DNA of 64,000 bases, taken from positions 19,327,433 through 19,391,432 of the forward strand of contig CATQJL010000001.1 in NCBI GenBank assembly GCA_958299035.1, written 5' to 3'. The notes beneath the pieces were generated by a model. That model saw only the letters and a list, made by a program, of their open reading frames with translations. It had not been told where the DNA came from and did no database searches. The position numbers were made by a program, and so were the translations under genes. Every line of letters starts with the position of its first letter. The stretch's first letter is position 1. This document shows positions 1-12,341 of the stretch, in pieces. Source of the DNA: Cylicocyclus nassatus (Eukaryota > Nematoda > Chromadorea > Rhabditida > Strongylidae).

Positions 1-263
1 CCATTTCCTTGCAGAGACACATCAACTTCTATAGTTCAACATTTTTACGCTGAAATGGCGCAGCATGAGCGAAAGTGGGCAGCATCCAAGAAAGCAGGAA
101 CATAATGGGAGTAAAAAAAAATCATTTTTGGTGCCCCGAGCGCAGTCACTGCATACACGCATTCCGCAACCCCAAATTATTGAAAGTGAGGAGATGAAGA
201 TGAGTTGCAGTCAAAATATGAAATAAGAAAAAGTTTTTTTAATAGAAAATTTGAAAGCACCTC

Positions 264-450
264 TTGTGCATAAGAGCGTTCACTTCCCCTCCCCACAGGG
301 GGTCCCTTGTCCGATATTGTCTTTGTGTATACGGGGGTTCGCGCGGGGGGGGGGGAGGGGATCTCCAGCGGATATTATTTCAATGGTATAACGCACAACC
401 CCTCCCCGCGGGGATGTACGTGCCTACGGGCCTAAGAGTGCTATAACCGT
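264..450 (+). repeat. GC-rich repeat family C
   Basis: It holds CCCTCCCCGCGGGGATGTAC then a TACGGGCCTAAG block and a G run (336-354). Reverse-complement relatives lie at 36817-37725, 38140-38225 and 38640-38705. Confidence 0.6.
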
Positions 451-1159
451 GACCTAATCCTGTAATGTTTGAATGGCTGCGGAAAGGCGGCGGCCCGGGT
501 TCCCAAAGCCTCGCCGCCTTTCCTTGCAGGGGTACTTAGCACCTCCAAAGCGTCCTCGCACTCTTGAAATGGCTCCGCCCATTTTCCCCGCCCACTGGGA
601 ATCTCATCACGAGTTGTGCAGATTTGGAGGATACGTCGTATTCTGGATGAGTAATGAAGGATGGAACGTGACATACTGGTTTGGAGAACCCTACCATGTT
701 GCGTCTGCAACATAGGAACAAGAAATATATTCCTAGAGATCTTTTGACCATTAGGCGTTACTGTAGGCATCGCTTTGTCGGAAAAAATATTCCGTTTTTC
801 GATTTTTAGCCGAGACAGGTGTACATATGTATGTTTGGCTGAAAGCTGTTGAGCAAGTTGCAGGTGTCCTAGATCATTTTTGAAGGACTTTCCAATTTTT
901 CTGATATTTAGGGCAGTTGGATTTTTCCAGTTTGTATGCAGCTTCGCTTAGTCCAAATTGGATGCAAATTAAAACACAGAATTACAGGATTTTTTATGGA
1001 GTACGCGAATTACGATTTAGTGCTGTATTGACTGATTTGGAGCAAGACGTGTGTTACAACCAAAGAATTGAGTTTCCCACCATTTCCAACAATTTTTTCA
1101 AAGAATTTGAATGAGTGCTCAACACAAGTCACTGAAATTGTGTTATTTACTATGCTCAA
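451..1159. other. No gene recognised
   Basis: Several overlapping short frames on both strands (441-770) without splice signals, codon bias or recognised motifs. Confidence 0.5.
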
Positions 1160-1478
1160 CTCAGACAATCGTCGGAGGCAGGCGGGCACCGGAAAAATAG
1201 ATTGCTGATCTCTCGCACCCCCCTCGCGGATTTTTTGGAAAGCAATCAGGACTTTTCGGAAGACCGCTTGCTGAGTTGTCGATTCCTCAGAGATTCAGCA
1301 ATATATCTGCAAAAGATAAGAGCGAAAAGAAATTCAACAGGCGGTCTCTCAAAAACCCGCTGACTCAGCAAGCGGTCTTTCGAAAAGTCCTGATTGCTTT
1401 GCAAAAAATCCGCGAGCGGAGTGCGAGAGATCAGCAATCTATTTTCCGGTGCCCGCCTGCCCCCAGCAATTGTCTGAG
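1160..1478. mobile_element. Palindromic TIR element, family A short form
   Basis: It starts CTCAGACAATCG and ends with its inverse, CAATTGTCTGAG; 319 bp with arms well over 100 bp. It is flanked by AA on both sides (1158-1159, 1479-1480). Nearly identical to 43409-43728. No protein is encoded; the open frames inside are palindrome artefacts. Confidence 0.85.
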
Positions 1479-1952
1479 AAGTGCCCATGATGATGAATGA
1501 TAAGAAAGATCCGTTTTCGGAGAGGCTATTTTTGCAAAAAAATTGAGCTAAATATTCGCTAAATTCTGTAGATTCTGTTTGCATGCCAAATGATTCTATC
1601 CAGCCTACTATACTTATTAGATCGATTTCAAGCTCGCGCGTAAATCAAAAGAATTCCATAACTTACAAAAATATGAACCTAATTTATAGCTTGTTCGAAA
1701 AAAGTGTGTTTTGGCTTCAAGAGTTACCCTAATCAACTTTTCGTGGCTATCCTTAGAGAAACAGACTTCCAATGACTGCATTTCAAAGTTCCAATGATTT
1801 CACTTTAAAGTGCCGACAATATAATCATGAAATCTATGGGACGTTCATAGCAATGCTTCGTACGTCAACGTGAAAAGCTTCAATCTATTACCAATGGAGG
1901 CAAAAACTCTGTAAAATAACTTGCTAAGAAAATTACCTTCTTTGTACCAATG

Positions 1953-2539
1953 CTCGGATAATCGCCGGGGGCAGGCGGTCCGAAAGCTCGCGCTTTTCTG
2001 CAGGCGGTCAGCAGAATTTTGGGGCGTGGCCAAACCTTCAGCGGGCGGCACTTCCTTTACGGTCGCCTATTCTGCCAGCGGGCAGCAATACAGCATTTTT
2101 TGCAAGCGCTCGGCAAATAATTCCTTTCAGCGAGCGCTGGCCAAACTTTCAGCAAGCGCTCGGACTCTTTTTAGGCATTTTCGGGCGTACGTCGAGCGCA
2201 GGTAAGACTCTGTGTGGCAGAAGTGTCACCGTTGGTTTAATTACTCAAGTTTGAGGTACTTTCTCCCAGCGGAAAGTACCTGGGGGTTGCGCGGTCCTCC
2301 ACAAAGGACCGTGCGGCCCCCGAAATTTTTGCATATTCTCGCGGAAAGTCCGCGAGAATGCGGCCACTGCGCCGCAGCTAATCCATAAAGAAACCGCGAC
2401 TGTTCTTCAAGCATTCGTTTTTAATTTCGCCAATTTTCTTCCAAATTTCTGCAAGCGGGCGGCAAAAAATTAACGAACTATTTTTCCGGTGCGCGCTTGC
2501 TCAAAATTCGCGGCCGCCTGCCCCCGACGATTATCTGAG
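1953..2539. mobile_element. TIR element, family A long form
   Basis: It starts CTCGGATAATCGCCGGGGGC and ends CGACGATTATCTGAG; 587 bp, flanked by TG (1951-1952 and 2540-2541). The interior contains a run of short perfect hairpins: the pair around GGTACTTTC (2252-2285), CGGTCCTCCACAAAGGACCG (2300-2320) and ATTCTCGCGGAAAGTCCGCG (2336 on). Non-autonomous. Confidence 0.82.
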
Positions 2540-4623
2540 TGTATCACTCAGTGCTTACTTTGAGTTCTGTGAGGCCTTTTCGGGGGTGTCAAAGTGTCTT
2601 TGCTTCTAAAATCAATAATGAGGGTATTTCCCTTGTGAAGACGATTTTTCATGAACTTCCGTTTCTGCATGTCTACGCTAATCCCGCAGCCCGTAGGCTC
2701 TGAATGAGACCAGTAGAGGAATAGAGCGACGGGCGGGGCTTGACCTCTACGCGAAGGTGCGAGGAGCGTTCTGAAGTGTAAATGCTGGTGCGAATAGAGG
2801 TGCTAAGAACTCCTGCGTTCCCTCCTTGCGGAAGCTTTTTGTAGAAGCAAGTAATTAAGGTCAAAGGTTCGATACATTTTAAGGCACTAACAGTGTGGCA
2901 ATTCTAACGTTTTTACTGCGTGTCTGGTCTTGAATCCCCCCTCAATCCCCGATAGGGTTTCTGCCCCCTCCCCCCTCCCCCAAAAGAATGGGCAGCGAAA
3001 ATTTTGTGTAACAAACACAAAGTTAAAATTTTCTATCTCACATCTCCCTCCGCCAAACAGAATTTCTTGGACCGCTGCTCTCAGCATACAGTTAACACTT
3101 CTCACTTATGGAATTGCACTATAAATCTCGCATCCGTAGAAGTCCAACCATAACTTGGTTTCTAGCGATTACTTGAGCGACCATTGAAGACCTCCGAACA
3201 CAAAAATTACCGCTTGAAAGAGAAAGATTTTCTGCATTGATTTAGAACATCGCTTAACATTACTCACATTACTCTCTTACATTACATTGGAAGATACTGA
3301 GAAAATACCCAGACTTTCGGACCGACCTAATCATTAGTTTGATCTATTAAGTCGTATCAAGGCCTAAAACGGCGGATTCAGTGCAGGTAATCATTCTACT
3401 CCTAGCTTTTCTTCATGGTCGCATCGTAATAAAGCTTCTTGCTACCTTTAAGGCGCTGGTAAAAAGCACAGAATTCTTTGGATGAGACGTGCCAGACAAC
3501 GCAAAGGAAAAGAGAGGGAGGGGTTAGGCACCTAGTTTAATTGCGATTCACACTTGTCACAGCTTCTTTACCATTCTCGCCGTTCATCTACCTCTTGATA
3601 CACCTAATCTTAGCTGCTGAGCAGCTCGCTCGAGCTCGTTTAATTCAAAGGTAGCGTCCGGGTAGACTGGGCATTGTTCGCTGCTACTAAACTGTCGGAT
3701 AATCTCTGATACATATTGTATTTAATTTTCAAAAACCTCAAAGGCTTGCGAAAGATCTGATGCTAACGGCATGAAGGCAGAGTCTATCCATCAATACCGT
3801 CGCATCTGCAATCCGTGCGCAAAACGCTCACTTTGTGGCTGAAAATCCGTTTTGTTCCCGTTTGACCAAATAAGTTCGGCATTCCTCCGAGAGGTGAGCG
3901 AGAGTCGGGACGATGTGGTAATCATGCCGGCAAAGTCAGTGTTTGCATACATGGAAGGATGACACAGACATATTTACATGCGTTTACCCGAGCGGTTCAA
4001 ATGTCAGTGTGCGCCATCCTAGCAACCATTAACATTTCAGCAAAGGAAGCGTCTTCAAAAAATTTAAAAATAATTTTCACGTTTCCTGTATTCATTTCTG
4101 CTAATGCAAACAAAAAGAAGACTTTGGATAAGGACCTGAATTTCTGATTTCTTTCCTCCCTTCGCTTTTCACACGCTGGAAGCACCCCAAAGTGCCTCCG
4201 TGCATACCCTCGATACACAGAGCCACGTACTCTCTGGTAAGCTTCACTTTGAGGGCTATGAGGAGACGCAACCTTCACCTAGAAAAAAACAGAAGTCATC
4301 CGGGGCTTTGCCCCGGATGTTATCATCCTGAACGAATGCTAATGAAGCAAATATAGGGAATAATATCGTTAGTTTATCTCAGCGAAACCGAGAATTTGGC
4401 GTTCTATAGCCTTTTTTTACGTTGAAAGGAAGGTTTTTGTGGAATTTTCGCCAGAATTTAAAACGAAATTTCTCTGTTAACCTCTCATTTGGCCAAAATT
4501 GAGTATCAGAAGTTTAGGAAAGCTGTTGCAGTTATATTGAAAGAGAAACTGCGCTTAAATCTTTCGCAGAGGGTCGCGCATGAGAACGCTGGTCTATCTC
4601 GCTAATGAGTGGCTTTCAAAGCT
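2540..4623. other. No gene recognised
   Basis: Only frames of 60-95 codons, mutually overlapping on opposite strands (2887-3124, 3959-4278). Nothing repeats elsewhere in the window as far as I can see. Confidence 0.5.
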
Positions 4624-4920
4624 TGGGACGTTGTCAGTTCTCCTCGCCGTGCCATGACGATCAGAATGATATATAATCTTGCAGGGTTTCGTTAGGACCC
4701 CGCAGAGATCTACGACCAGAGCCAGATGCCCCGTCGGCTCTGGTCTGTCTCCACTGCTCGTCTGCGTCTCCGCGCGCTGCGCGCTACCTCGGTACCCCAA
4801 ACGCGGGGCGCGGGGCATTTGGCTCTGATTACCTTTTCTTCGCTGTTTCGAACCCAATTTTGGCAAGCTATATATCATTTTGAAGCTCGTGATCTCTATT
4901 TTCACGCTGACAACGTCCCA
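4624..4920. mobile_element. 297-bp foldback element
   Basis: The TIR TGGGACGTTGTCAG at 4624 is inverted at 4907-4920. The arms pair through AATGATATAT and the GAGCCAGATGCCCC / GGGGCATTTGGCTC inner stem. The target duplication is not clear. It supplies the first 65 codons of a 194-codon open frame that I reject as a gene. Confidence 0.65.
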
Positions 4921-5701
4921 GAACCACATTCTTTGATTTTATCGAGAAATCCGGCAAAAACCTTGTTTTTGAAAATCTGTAGTTTTTCTTCTAGTTTAAC
5001 TCTTTTCACGCGGTTTTTCGTGCATTCTATAAATCTTGCTTCTGCTCATAATGCAGACAACCATCCAGCCCTTGCTTCTTCGATTATGGTAGAATTTTTT
5101 GCGAAAAATCGTAAAAAGTGCGTTTTTCTTTACCTTGTTCTGTTTCAGTGCTTTCACAGCGATTTTTTTCCAGCTTGGGCGATTGTTGCTCAGAACAATA
5201 AGCGCAACAATCCAGACAACGTCCCAGGAAACAGGAACGTCAATGCGGGGGTAAAATTTTTAAGGACGCATCAAAAATCAAAACCCCGTGTTGCGAATTG
5301 CTGGTCCTAGAGCGTAAACTTGCACCTTAAAAAGCCGCCAATTGAAAGATTTCAAACCTTTTTGCAGCTTTTTTATCCGGTTTTCAGCCGTTTCTTTTGC
5401 TTTTTATATCCGTTTTACGTCATTTTCTCATCTCTGATTTTTTTGGACAACCTTCACTATTCATGAAGTCAGATGTTCAAACAACCTTCACTTTTGACGC
5501 CCTGTCTCTAGACTATCGAAGGTATGCCTCCGTGTGAAAGGCAATGCCAAGATACATTTGAAAAAATATTTAAAAGAGAAAGAGCATAAGAGTAAGTGCA
5601 GAGAAGAAATAGAGAGAAAAATTTGAAAATTTGTGGGTGTTCACAAAAGTGCCGTAAACTTTTCGGTCATTTGTGCTTTTGCGACATCGATATTGCTGGT
5701 G

Positions 5702-6284
5702 CTCAGATAATCTCCAGGGGCAGTCTACCATGCGATATGTGGGCAGGCGGGCACCGGAAAAATAGTTCGCTGATTTCTTGCAGCCCGCTTGCAGATATTT
5801 GGGAGAATTTTGGCGAGATTTGTGCGAGTGATCGGAGAACGATTGCGACTTTTTCATAAATTAGTTGCGGCGCAGCGGCCGCATTTTCGAGGACCTTCCG
5901 CGAAAATATGCAAAATTATTGAGGGCCGCACGGTTCTTTATGAAGGACTGCACAGCCCGTAGATACCTTCTGCTGGGAGAAAATATCTCAAACTCGGGTA
6001 ATCAAACGTACGATGACACTCCACCATATAGAGTGTTACCTCTGCTCGGCGTACGCTCGAAACTGCCTGAAATGAGTCCGAGCGCTTGCTGAAAGTTTGG
6101 CCCGAGCTGAAAGAAATTATTCGACGAGCGCTTGCAGAAAATACAGTATTGCTGCCCGTTGACAGGCTATGCGACAGTAAAGGAAGTACCGCTCGCTGGA
6201 GGTTTGGTCACGCCCCAAAATTCTGCTGACCGCTTGCAGAAAAGCGCAAGTTTGCGGTCCGCCTGCCCCCGGCGATTATCTGAA
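5702..6284. mobile_element. TIR element, family A long form, opposite orientation
   Basis: It starts CTCAGATAATCTCC and ends CGGCGATTATCTGAA; 583 bp, flanked by TG (5700-5701 and 6285-6286). It is the diverged reverse complement of the 1953-2539 copy, including the hairpin cassette at 5870-5985. Confidence 0.8.
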
Positions 6285-6702
6285 TGGGTAGACCCTGCTG
6301 TGTCCTAGGGGACTGCTAGTTTGGGATTTTTAGAAAGCTCCTCGAATATTGAGAAAAAATGGAAAAAAAGTGTTGCAGTAACTATCTGAAATTTTTTTAT
6401 TACACCCGAGACTAAGGTGTCGATCTAAAACGCGCAAATTCGACCACGCCAGGGTCAAGCGTGTGGTGTGGCACGCCACTCCTGGGGGTCGTAAAGAGGT
6501 TAGGAAGAGAGGGGGAAGGGTCGTTATCGAGGTGATAGCGATATTAGCGACATGATGTCAGTCAACAATGTCTGTTAGGTCCACCGTGCAAGATACCAGC
6601 ACTGATGCTTTGGCCTACCGTCGTACACGCACGTCAGTTAGCATAATGAAAGATCCTTAAAAACATAAGAGCATCATTTTCGTAATTAGCAAGTCAAATA
6701 AC

Positions 6703-6770
6703 CTCTGCGGGCCAAGTTTCAGCGAATTTTGAGATTCTCTGCGGGCCAAGTTTCAGCGAATTTTGAGATT
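6703..6770 (+). repeat. Two-copy 34-base tandem repeat
   Basis: CTCTGCGGGCCAAGTTTCAG and the following 14 bases occur twice back to back, identical. The unit resembles the CTCTGGGCCAAGTTTCGGG text in the 28.5-29.4 kb foldback. Confidence 0.8.
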
Positions 6771-9700
6771 TCCAAATTTGGCACACTCAAGTTGCGTGGT
6801 TATTTTCAAACACGCTAACTTCGTTCCAGAAGTGAGTAAACTACTTCTATTTGCACTCATTATAAGGTACACTACTTTTTTGCTCGCACTAATCTCACTT
6901 CAATTAACCTGCAAACTCTGGAATTAAGAGCAAGCCAAAATCTCGTTTGTCCCTTTCTTCCGCTTTTAAATTCTCGGACTAGAGAAGAACAATCAGGCTC
7001 AAATTACTTTTGTGAAAGCATAAGAATCAAGCTATCGAATATACTTGTTCTTGCCGCCTTCCCTCGCGATTCAGGCAGTAACACAGACTTAGCACATTAC
7101 CGTAATCCAATATTTTCGCGGTGTGTTCGATTACCTTAGCTGAGGAAAAACGACTATATCTTTCCCTAGGCAAAGCAATTTCAAACGAAATTTCTGTCGT
7201 CGTTTTAGCGTCTTGTGCCACACCCCGTTAACTTGCTTCCAAAAAAAATTTTAGCGAACAAAATACAAATAGTTTCGTAGCCTTAGTCTTGTAGGTAGGA
7301 GTAATTTGAGACTGATTTATCTTTTTCACTCTAATAAAAGCTGTGAATCGCAGCCATTAGAAGCGAAAATGAGAAACAAACGAAATTTTGATCTGCTTTC
7401 ATTTTCATAGTTTGGTGATTATTTTGAGCAAGATTCTTGTTAGAGGTAAATATGGAGTAGTGCTTTGTATTGAGTACAAAAAGAGTTAGCTAATTCGCTT
7501 TTGAAATATAGTCAATCATGTCTGAAAAATACCACTTCACTTGAGTGGTCTAATAGTGGACACCTTCAGAATTTGCTAAAACTTGAACCACGGGGGTTAT
7601 TCGACATGATAATTACGAATATGTGACTAATTGTGCATAGTAGCGCCTTTAAGTTATGCCTATGGAAGGCAAACGAAAATGCTGGTGGGAGAGGGGGTCG
7701 TATACGGTCAATGAAAATGCTGGTGGGAGGGGGGGGGGGGGTTCGTATACGGCGCTCCTATGCCACACCTCTTGCTCTATTGTGACCAGCCCCTCCAAAA
7801 GGACGAAGTGGCGCGCTAACCCCAGAGCCACTCAAACTCTGCCCACTCAGTTGCGACGGCAATCTCCTTAAACGAAGTCTCCTTGCCCTTTACCCCTTAG
7901 ACCCTTGTGCTTCCACAAGGGTCTAACAAAACATGCGGACTACGCTTTTAACTGCTACCACCTACAATAGATAAGGCAAAAATATAGAAGAAATTGCGCG
8001 GGCTACCTTTATTGAGTGTTACGTTTGGTCTTACTACTTTGTTCCGGATCAATCGCACTCGATCCTGGACAGTTGCATTTTGTGTAATAATAGATTGCAC
8101 CTAATTATCAACCACTCGAAAATGTCTACATCAGAACTCAATAAATTTGAGTAACATTCCAAATACCGCGTAGATTCTGGAGTGCGCAATATTTCCTGCG
8201 AATGGTCTTGTTGGAAAAACAAGTGACCGAATCTTGGGAAAAAAGCTGCTGCGCTTTGCAAATTGCAACCGTTTGCCAAGCTTTCGACCTTACTACTGCC
8301 GTAAGTTGGAACAGTATGTCTTGTGGCGGAAGTTCATAGATTATTTTTGTTATCACATTCATCTGTTCCATTTGAGCACTTGAGGAATGTTGTCACCAGA
8401 GCATCATCGGATTTACAAAATGTGCTCGCATATGTATGCCAGATTTTCGTGATATCAAATTAACCCGAAAGTCTTTCACAAACAATTTTAAAAAGTGTAG
8501 TCTCCTCCACTTTAACAGATTGTCCTAACTGATACAGATAAGGGAGTAATTTAGGCTCAAACTTTAACTGCTTGAAGAAAGAGAAAACCGGTGCCGGTAT
8601 ACTGCAACGGCACAAGCTGGCGATCAAAAAATTCAGAGTGCATATTGATGTTCGTTGCCGGAAATAGTCAAAAATTTAGTAGAGCCCTGTTTTACTTTTC
8701 GTTGTATAGCTCTTAGTTTTTCTGGAAAAACTGTGAGATAGGATAGACTTACTCAATCTTTCATTTGTATTTTCAATATTGTTCCGTAATTCTCTGATAT
8801 CCCAATGGCGTATTTACTTAGACTTGCTCATTGATACATGTTTCTATCAACCTCAAGTGAAAATATTTTGTTTGCAGAAGTTTTTTCAAACAATGCTCAC
8901 TGTACCACCTATGGTCACTTGCAGTGGCATAAAGAAATTGAGTAATCTACGAGGAAATTTTACGGAAGTCCGAAACTGCCCACTTTTTTTCTGCATTCTA
9001 AAGAAGGCCAAGAACTGTCTTTTCCAGAAATTCTATTTTTTTTTTGTTAAAGCATAAAGAAGCCTTTCAGTCTTCTTATATTTAGTTGTACAAAAGTGCA
9101 CTCTAGCTGCACAGAGAAAAGTTGCTGCAGTACCTTTTCGACTGATAGTTTTATACAACATAGAATGGCTCCAGCTCTCTGCCAAGTCTGATTCAAAACT
9201 TATCTGCTCAAAAATTCAAAAATGTAAACTTGAAAATATTTTGTAACAAATAACTTTGCGAGTGTCATGCAAGTTTGTGGGAGCAACCAAGCATCTCTGT
9301 AGGTGAGGAACAGGGATATAGAAATTCGGAAATTCAATATTATTGAATTATGGAATTCCGGTATGACAGAGATTTGAGAAAAGTGAAAGCATAAACAATA
9401 GTTAGGAAGGGGAGGGCTTTCAGACCCCACAAAAGGTTTCTAGAAGAAAAGAAAGGTTTTACTCCAAAAACTAACGCTTGAGGAAAATGGTATCAAAAAC
9501 TTGCAATAATTATGAATTAATCCAATCTTTATTTGAGTTGTCCCAAAAGTTTGCTCGCACCAACTTTACCAATCATTACTTCTGATTTTTCCACCAATTT
9601 GCTAGCTTTCATCTATCTGTTCTCTCTAGGTGAACGAAGTTTGTGCTAATTGAATATCTCTATCAAGAGTTATGATTTGCCTGTTTTGCACGGCTCTTTT

Positions 9701-11100
9701 TAAGGCCATAACATTCGATAGGGACGTTTATGCAACATAGACTCTTTTCACTTAAAAACAACGGCTAATGGAACCTATGATAACCTAAACCTATAGGGTA
9801 TATTATATATAATACTTCTTATTATAAGCTTCAGATTTTTATGACCTTTTAAAAATTCAAATTTTGAGGAAAACTTTCCTACTATCCCACCTATCATTCT
9901 ATGACCATCAAAAGCCGTTGAGTTATCAATAGAACATGATTTACCCTTTCAAACAAAAATATAAAGCAAATTGGTTGAAAATATCACAAGTTATGAATTT
10001 TTCTAAGTACTTCAAACCAACTCTCGGAACTACTTAAAATATTGAGTCGGTGTAAAAATTTTTTCGTTTTTTGGACCATATCGCATTTTCTTCGAGTAGC
10101 GGTCGCAAATTGCTTCTTTTTTGCAGCTGTCATGTTTTCTACGCGACTTTTCGATGAGCGCTAACATAGTCGCCAAAGCCAGCAACCCTTTCTTTACCAG
10201 GTCTAATTTTCGCTAAATTTCAGCTTTCAAGTTCCCTGTTCTTTGAACCTGGGCATCTTGATGTACTCTTAATATATTATCTGTGCCAGATCCAGGTTAG
10301 TACGGTGGTATCATTTATTGACCTTACGTTTCGACAAAGTCGTCGTCTTCGGAGGTTTGAAGTAGATTGCAGCTATTCATCAGTCTGGATTTCATCCCAA
10401 GGGCAACGTACTAAGTCACACGCTAATGTGGTAAAAGCTGACCTATGTTTTACCGCGGTGTCAATGAGTTAGTCGGTAGCCGCGCAAAGTAGACGGGCGA
10501 CACGAGCATTGCTCAGTACTTTCATGTGTTACTTTTGAAGCTGCTTTGATAATTACTTGATAGTGCAAACCTCTAGTCAATGCAATTTTTATCTACTCAG
10601 CTTTGTTTTGATTACGTCCGAGAGTCCTGAATTCCGCAAAATCGAATAACACATAACTGCACCAAATACTGCAAAATCTTAAATTTCGAGGCGACAAAAC
10701 TTAATTATTGATATCACTAGCCTTACGAAATGAGCGATCGCTTCAAAACAAGTGGATTATGAATTTGGGGTACATCAGTGCATACCCTGAAATTGTTAAA
10801 TACGGCGATATATTTAAAAGTCGCATTTATAGCAAAAAAAGATAGCGTTAGAGAGAAAAGAAAAAGTTTTTAGCGAATGGTACTGGAGTTGCTCACCATT
10901 TTATGGTTGAGAATTCACAAGAAACCGAATTAAAAATGTCGCTTTAGAAAATATACATATACATGTAAATATACATGCATTCAACCAGTGCGTCACCTCT
11001 GCTTCGCTGAAGCTCACACTGGTCCTTCTATCTGTACTCCTTACTCATTCCCGCACGATAATCACATTGAAACTCACCGCGCTATGCAAACTATCACGAA
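6771..11100. other. Largely featureless 4.3 kb
   Basis: AT-rich, with the G-rich tandem at 7675 and a TTACGTTTCGACAAAGTCGT segment at 10323 whose reverse strand reads GTCGAAACGTAA followed by AATAAA, a pattern I associate with retroelement tails without being able to name one. No convincing exon. Confidence 0.4.
7675..7755 (+). repeat. Two-copy G-rich tandem repeat
   Basis: AAAATGCTGGTGGGAG, a G run, then TCGTATACGG appear twice (7676 and 7711 on). The second G run is about 16 long. Low-complexity; no function inferred. Confidence 0.7.
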
Positions 11101-12053
11101 TCTTATATATAAAGCTGAATGTCTGTTTGTCTGTATGTCTGTATGTCTGTATGTCTGTATGTCTGTATGTACGTATGTTCCGAATAGAAAATTCCATTTC
11201 TGAACCGATCCGGACCAAACTTGGCACACATACGCTACGGGCCCCGGCGGGTATCATAGGCTACTTTTCGTCATCGATCGATATCGATTTTATCGATTTT
11301 TATCGATTTTTTTGCTGAGTTCACCTACGGGGTTGGGAGTTGGCACAGGGGGTAATCGAGCATGGGGATTCCGAATACAATATTGGTTTTCAGGATTATC
11401 GATTACTTTTATCGATTTTATCGATTTTTTTGCAAAGTTTGAGCTACGGGCTGGGAGTTGGCACAGGGGGTAATCGAGCATGGGGATTCCGAATACATAT
11501 TGGTTTTCGGGATTATCGATTACTTTTATCGATTTTATCGATTTTTTTGCAAAGTTTGAGCTAGGGGGCTGGGAGTTGGCGCAGGGGGGTAATCGAGCAT
11601 GCTGATCATCCCCAAGGGGGGTGATCAGCATGCTCGATTACACCCCTGTGCCAAATTCCAGCCCCTAGCTCAAATTTTCAAAAAATCGAAAAAATCGATA
11701 AAAGTAATGGACGATTCTAAAAACTAATATTGTGTTCGTAATCAGCATGCTCGATTACCCCCCTGTGCAAAATCCCAGCCTCGCATGTCAAAATTTACAA
11801 AAAATCGATAAAATCAATAAAAGTAATCGATAATTCTGAACACTAATATTGTATTCGGAATCCCCATGCTCACTTTCCCCCCCCCCCTGTGCCAACTCCT
11901 AGCCCTGTAGGTGAACTCTGCAAAAAAATCGATAAAAATCGGTAAAATCGACATCGATCGATAACGAAAAGTGGGCTGTGACACCCGCCGGGGCCCGAAG
12001 TGTATGTGTGCCAAGTTTGGTCCGGATACGGCGGAGCCGGGTAAGCCAGCTAG
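11101..12053 (+). mobile_element. Helitron-like element H1
   Basis: It begins TCTTATATATAAAG directly after A (11100) and ends CTAG (12050-12053). A CGGC-GGA-GCCG hairpin (12029-12039) lies ten bases before the CTAG. TC...CTRR ends, a 3' hairpin and insertion between A and T are the Helitron hallmarks. After the start come a TGTCTGTA microsatellite, a block with CCAAACTTGGCACACATAC, and a core of ATCGAT-rich repeats (period about 116). The same terminal block recurs inverted near the 3' end. No Rep/helicase is encoded, so it is non-autonomous. Confidence 0.8.
11120..11178 (+). repeat. TGTCTGTA microsatellite in H1
   Basis: About six TGTCTGTA/TGTCTGTT units; counterparts at 12070-12110, 21337-21390 and, inverted, 15770-15808. 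Part of the Helitron-like 5' end. Cys/Val-rich open frames here are artefacts. Confidence 0.85.
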
Positions 12054-12341
12054 TCTTATATATAAAGCTGAATGTCTGTTTGTCTGTCTGTATGTATGTC
12101 TGTACTATGTTCCGAATAGAAAATTCCATTTCTAAACCGATCCGGACCAAACTTGGCACACATACACTTCGGGCTCCGGCGGGTGCCATAGGCTACTTTT
12201 CATCATCGATCGATATCGATTTTATCGATTTTTTGCAAAATTTGAGCTACAGGGCTGGGAGTTAACACAGGGGGGTAATCGAGCATGTTGATTACGAATA
12301 TAATAATGACAGGGCCGGGCGGAGCCGGGTAAGTCAACTAG
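12054..12341 (+). mobile_element. Helitron-like element H2, fused head-to-tail to H1
   Basis: It starts TCTTATATATAAAG at the base after H1's CTAG and ends CTAG at 12338-12341, followed by T (12342). It is 288 bp with the same 5' block and 3' GGCGGAGCCGGGTAAG end, but only a short core. H1 plus H2 together sit between A 11100 and T 12342, as one tandem insertion would. Confidence 0.78.

Noticed and set aside
1246..1584. 112-codon minus frame and near-identical 63-codon frames at 43.5 kb
   Set aside because: Same text in both copies of a 320-bp palindromic element; a by-product of element identity, not protein conservation.
4726..5310. 194-codon open frame, the longest in the window
   Set aside because: Its first 65 codons are the right part of the 4624-4920 foldback, composition is not protein-like (long Phe/Ser/Leu runs from T-rich DNA), and there is no splice or start context.
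11045..12265. Many Cys/Val- or Thr/Asp-rich frames on both strands
   Set aside because: They are translations of TGTCTGTA microsatellite and ATCGAT arrays in Helitron-like elements.
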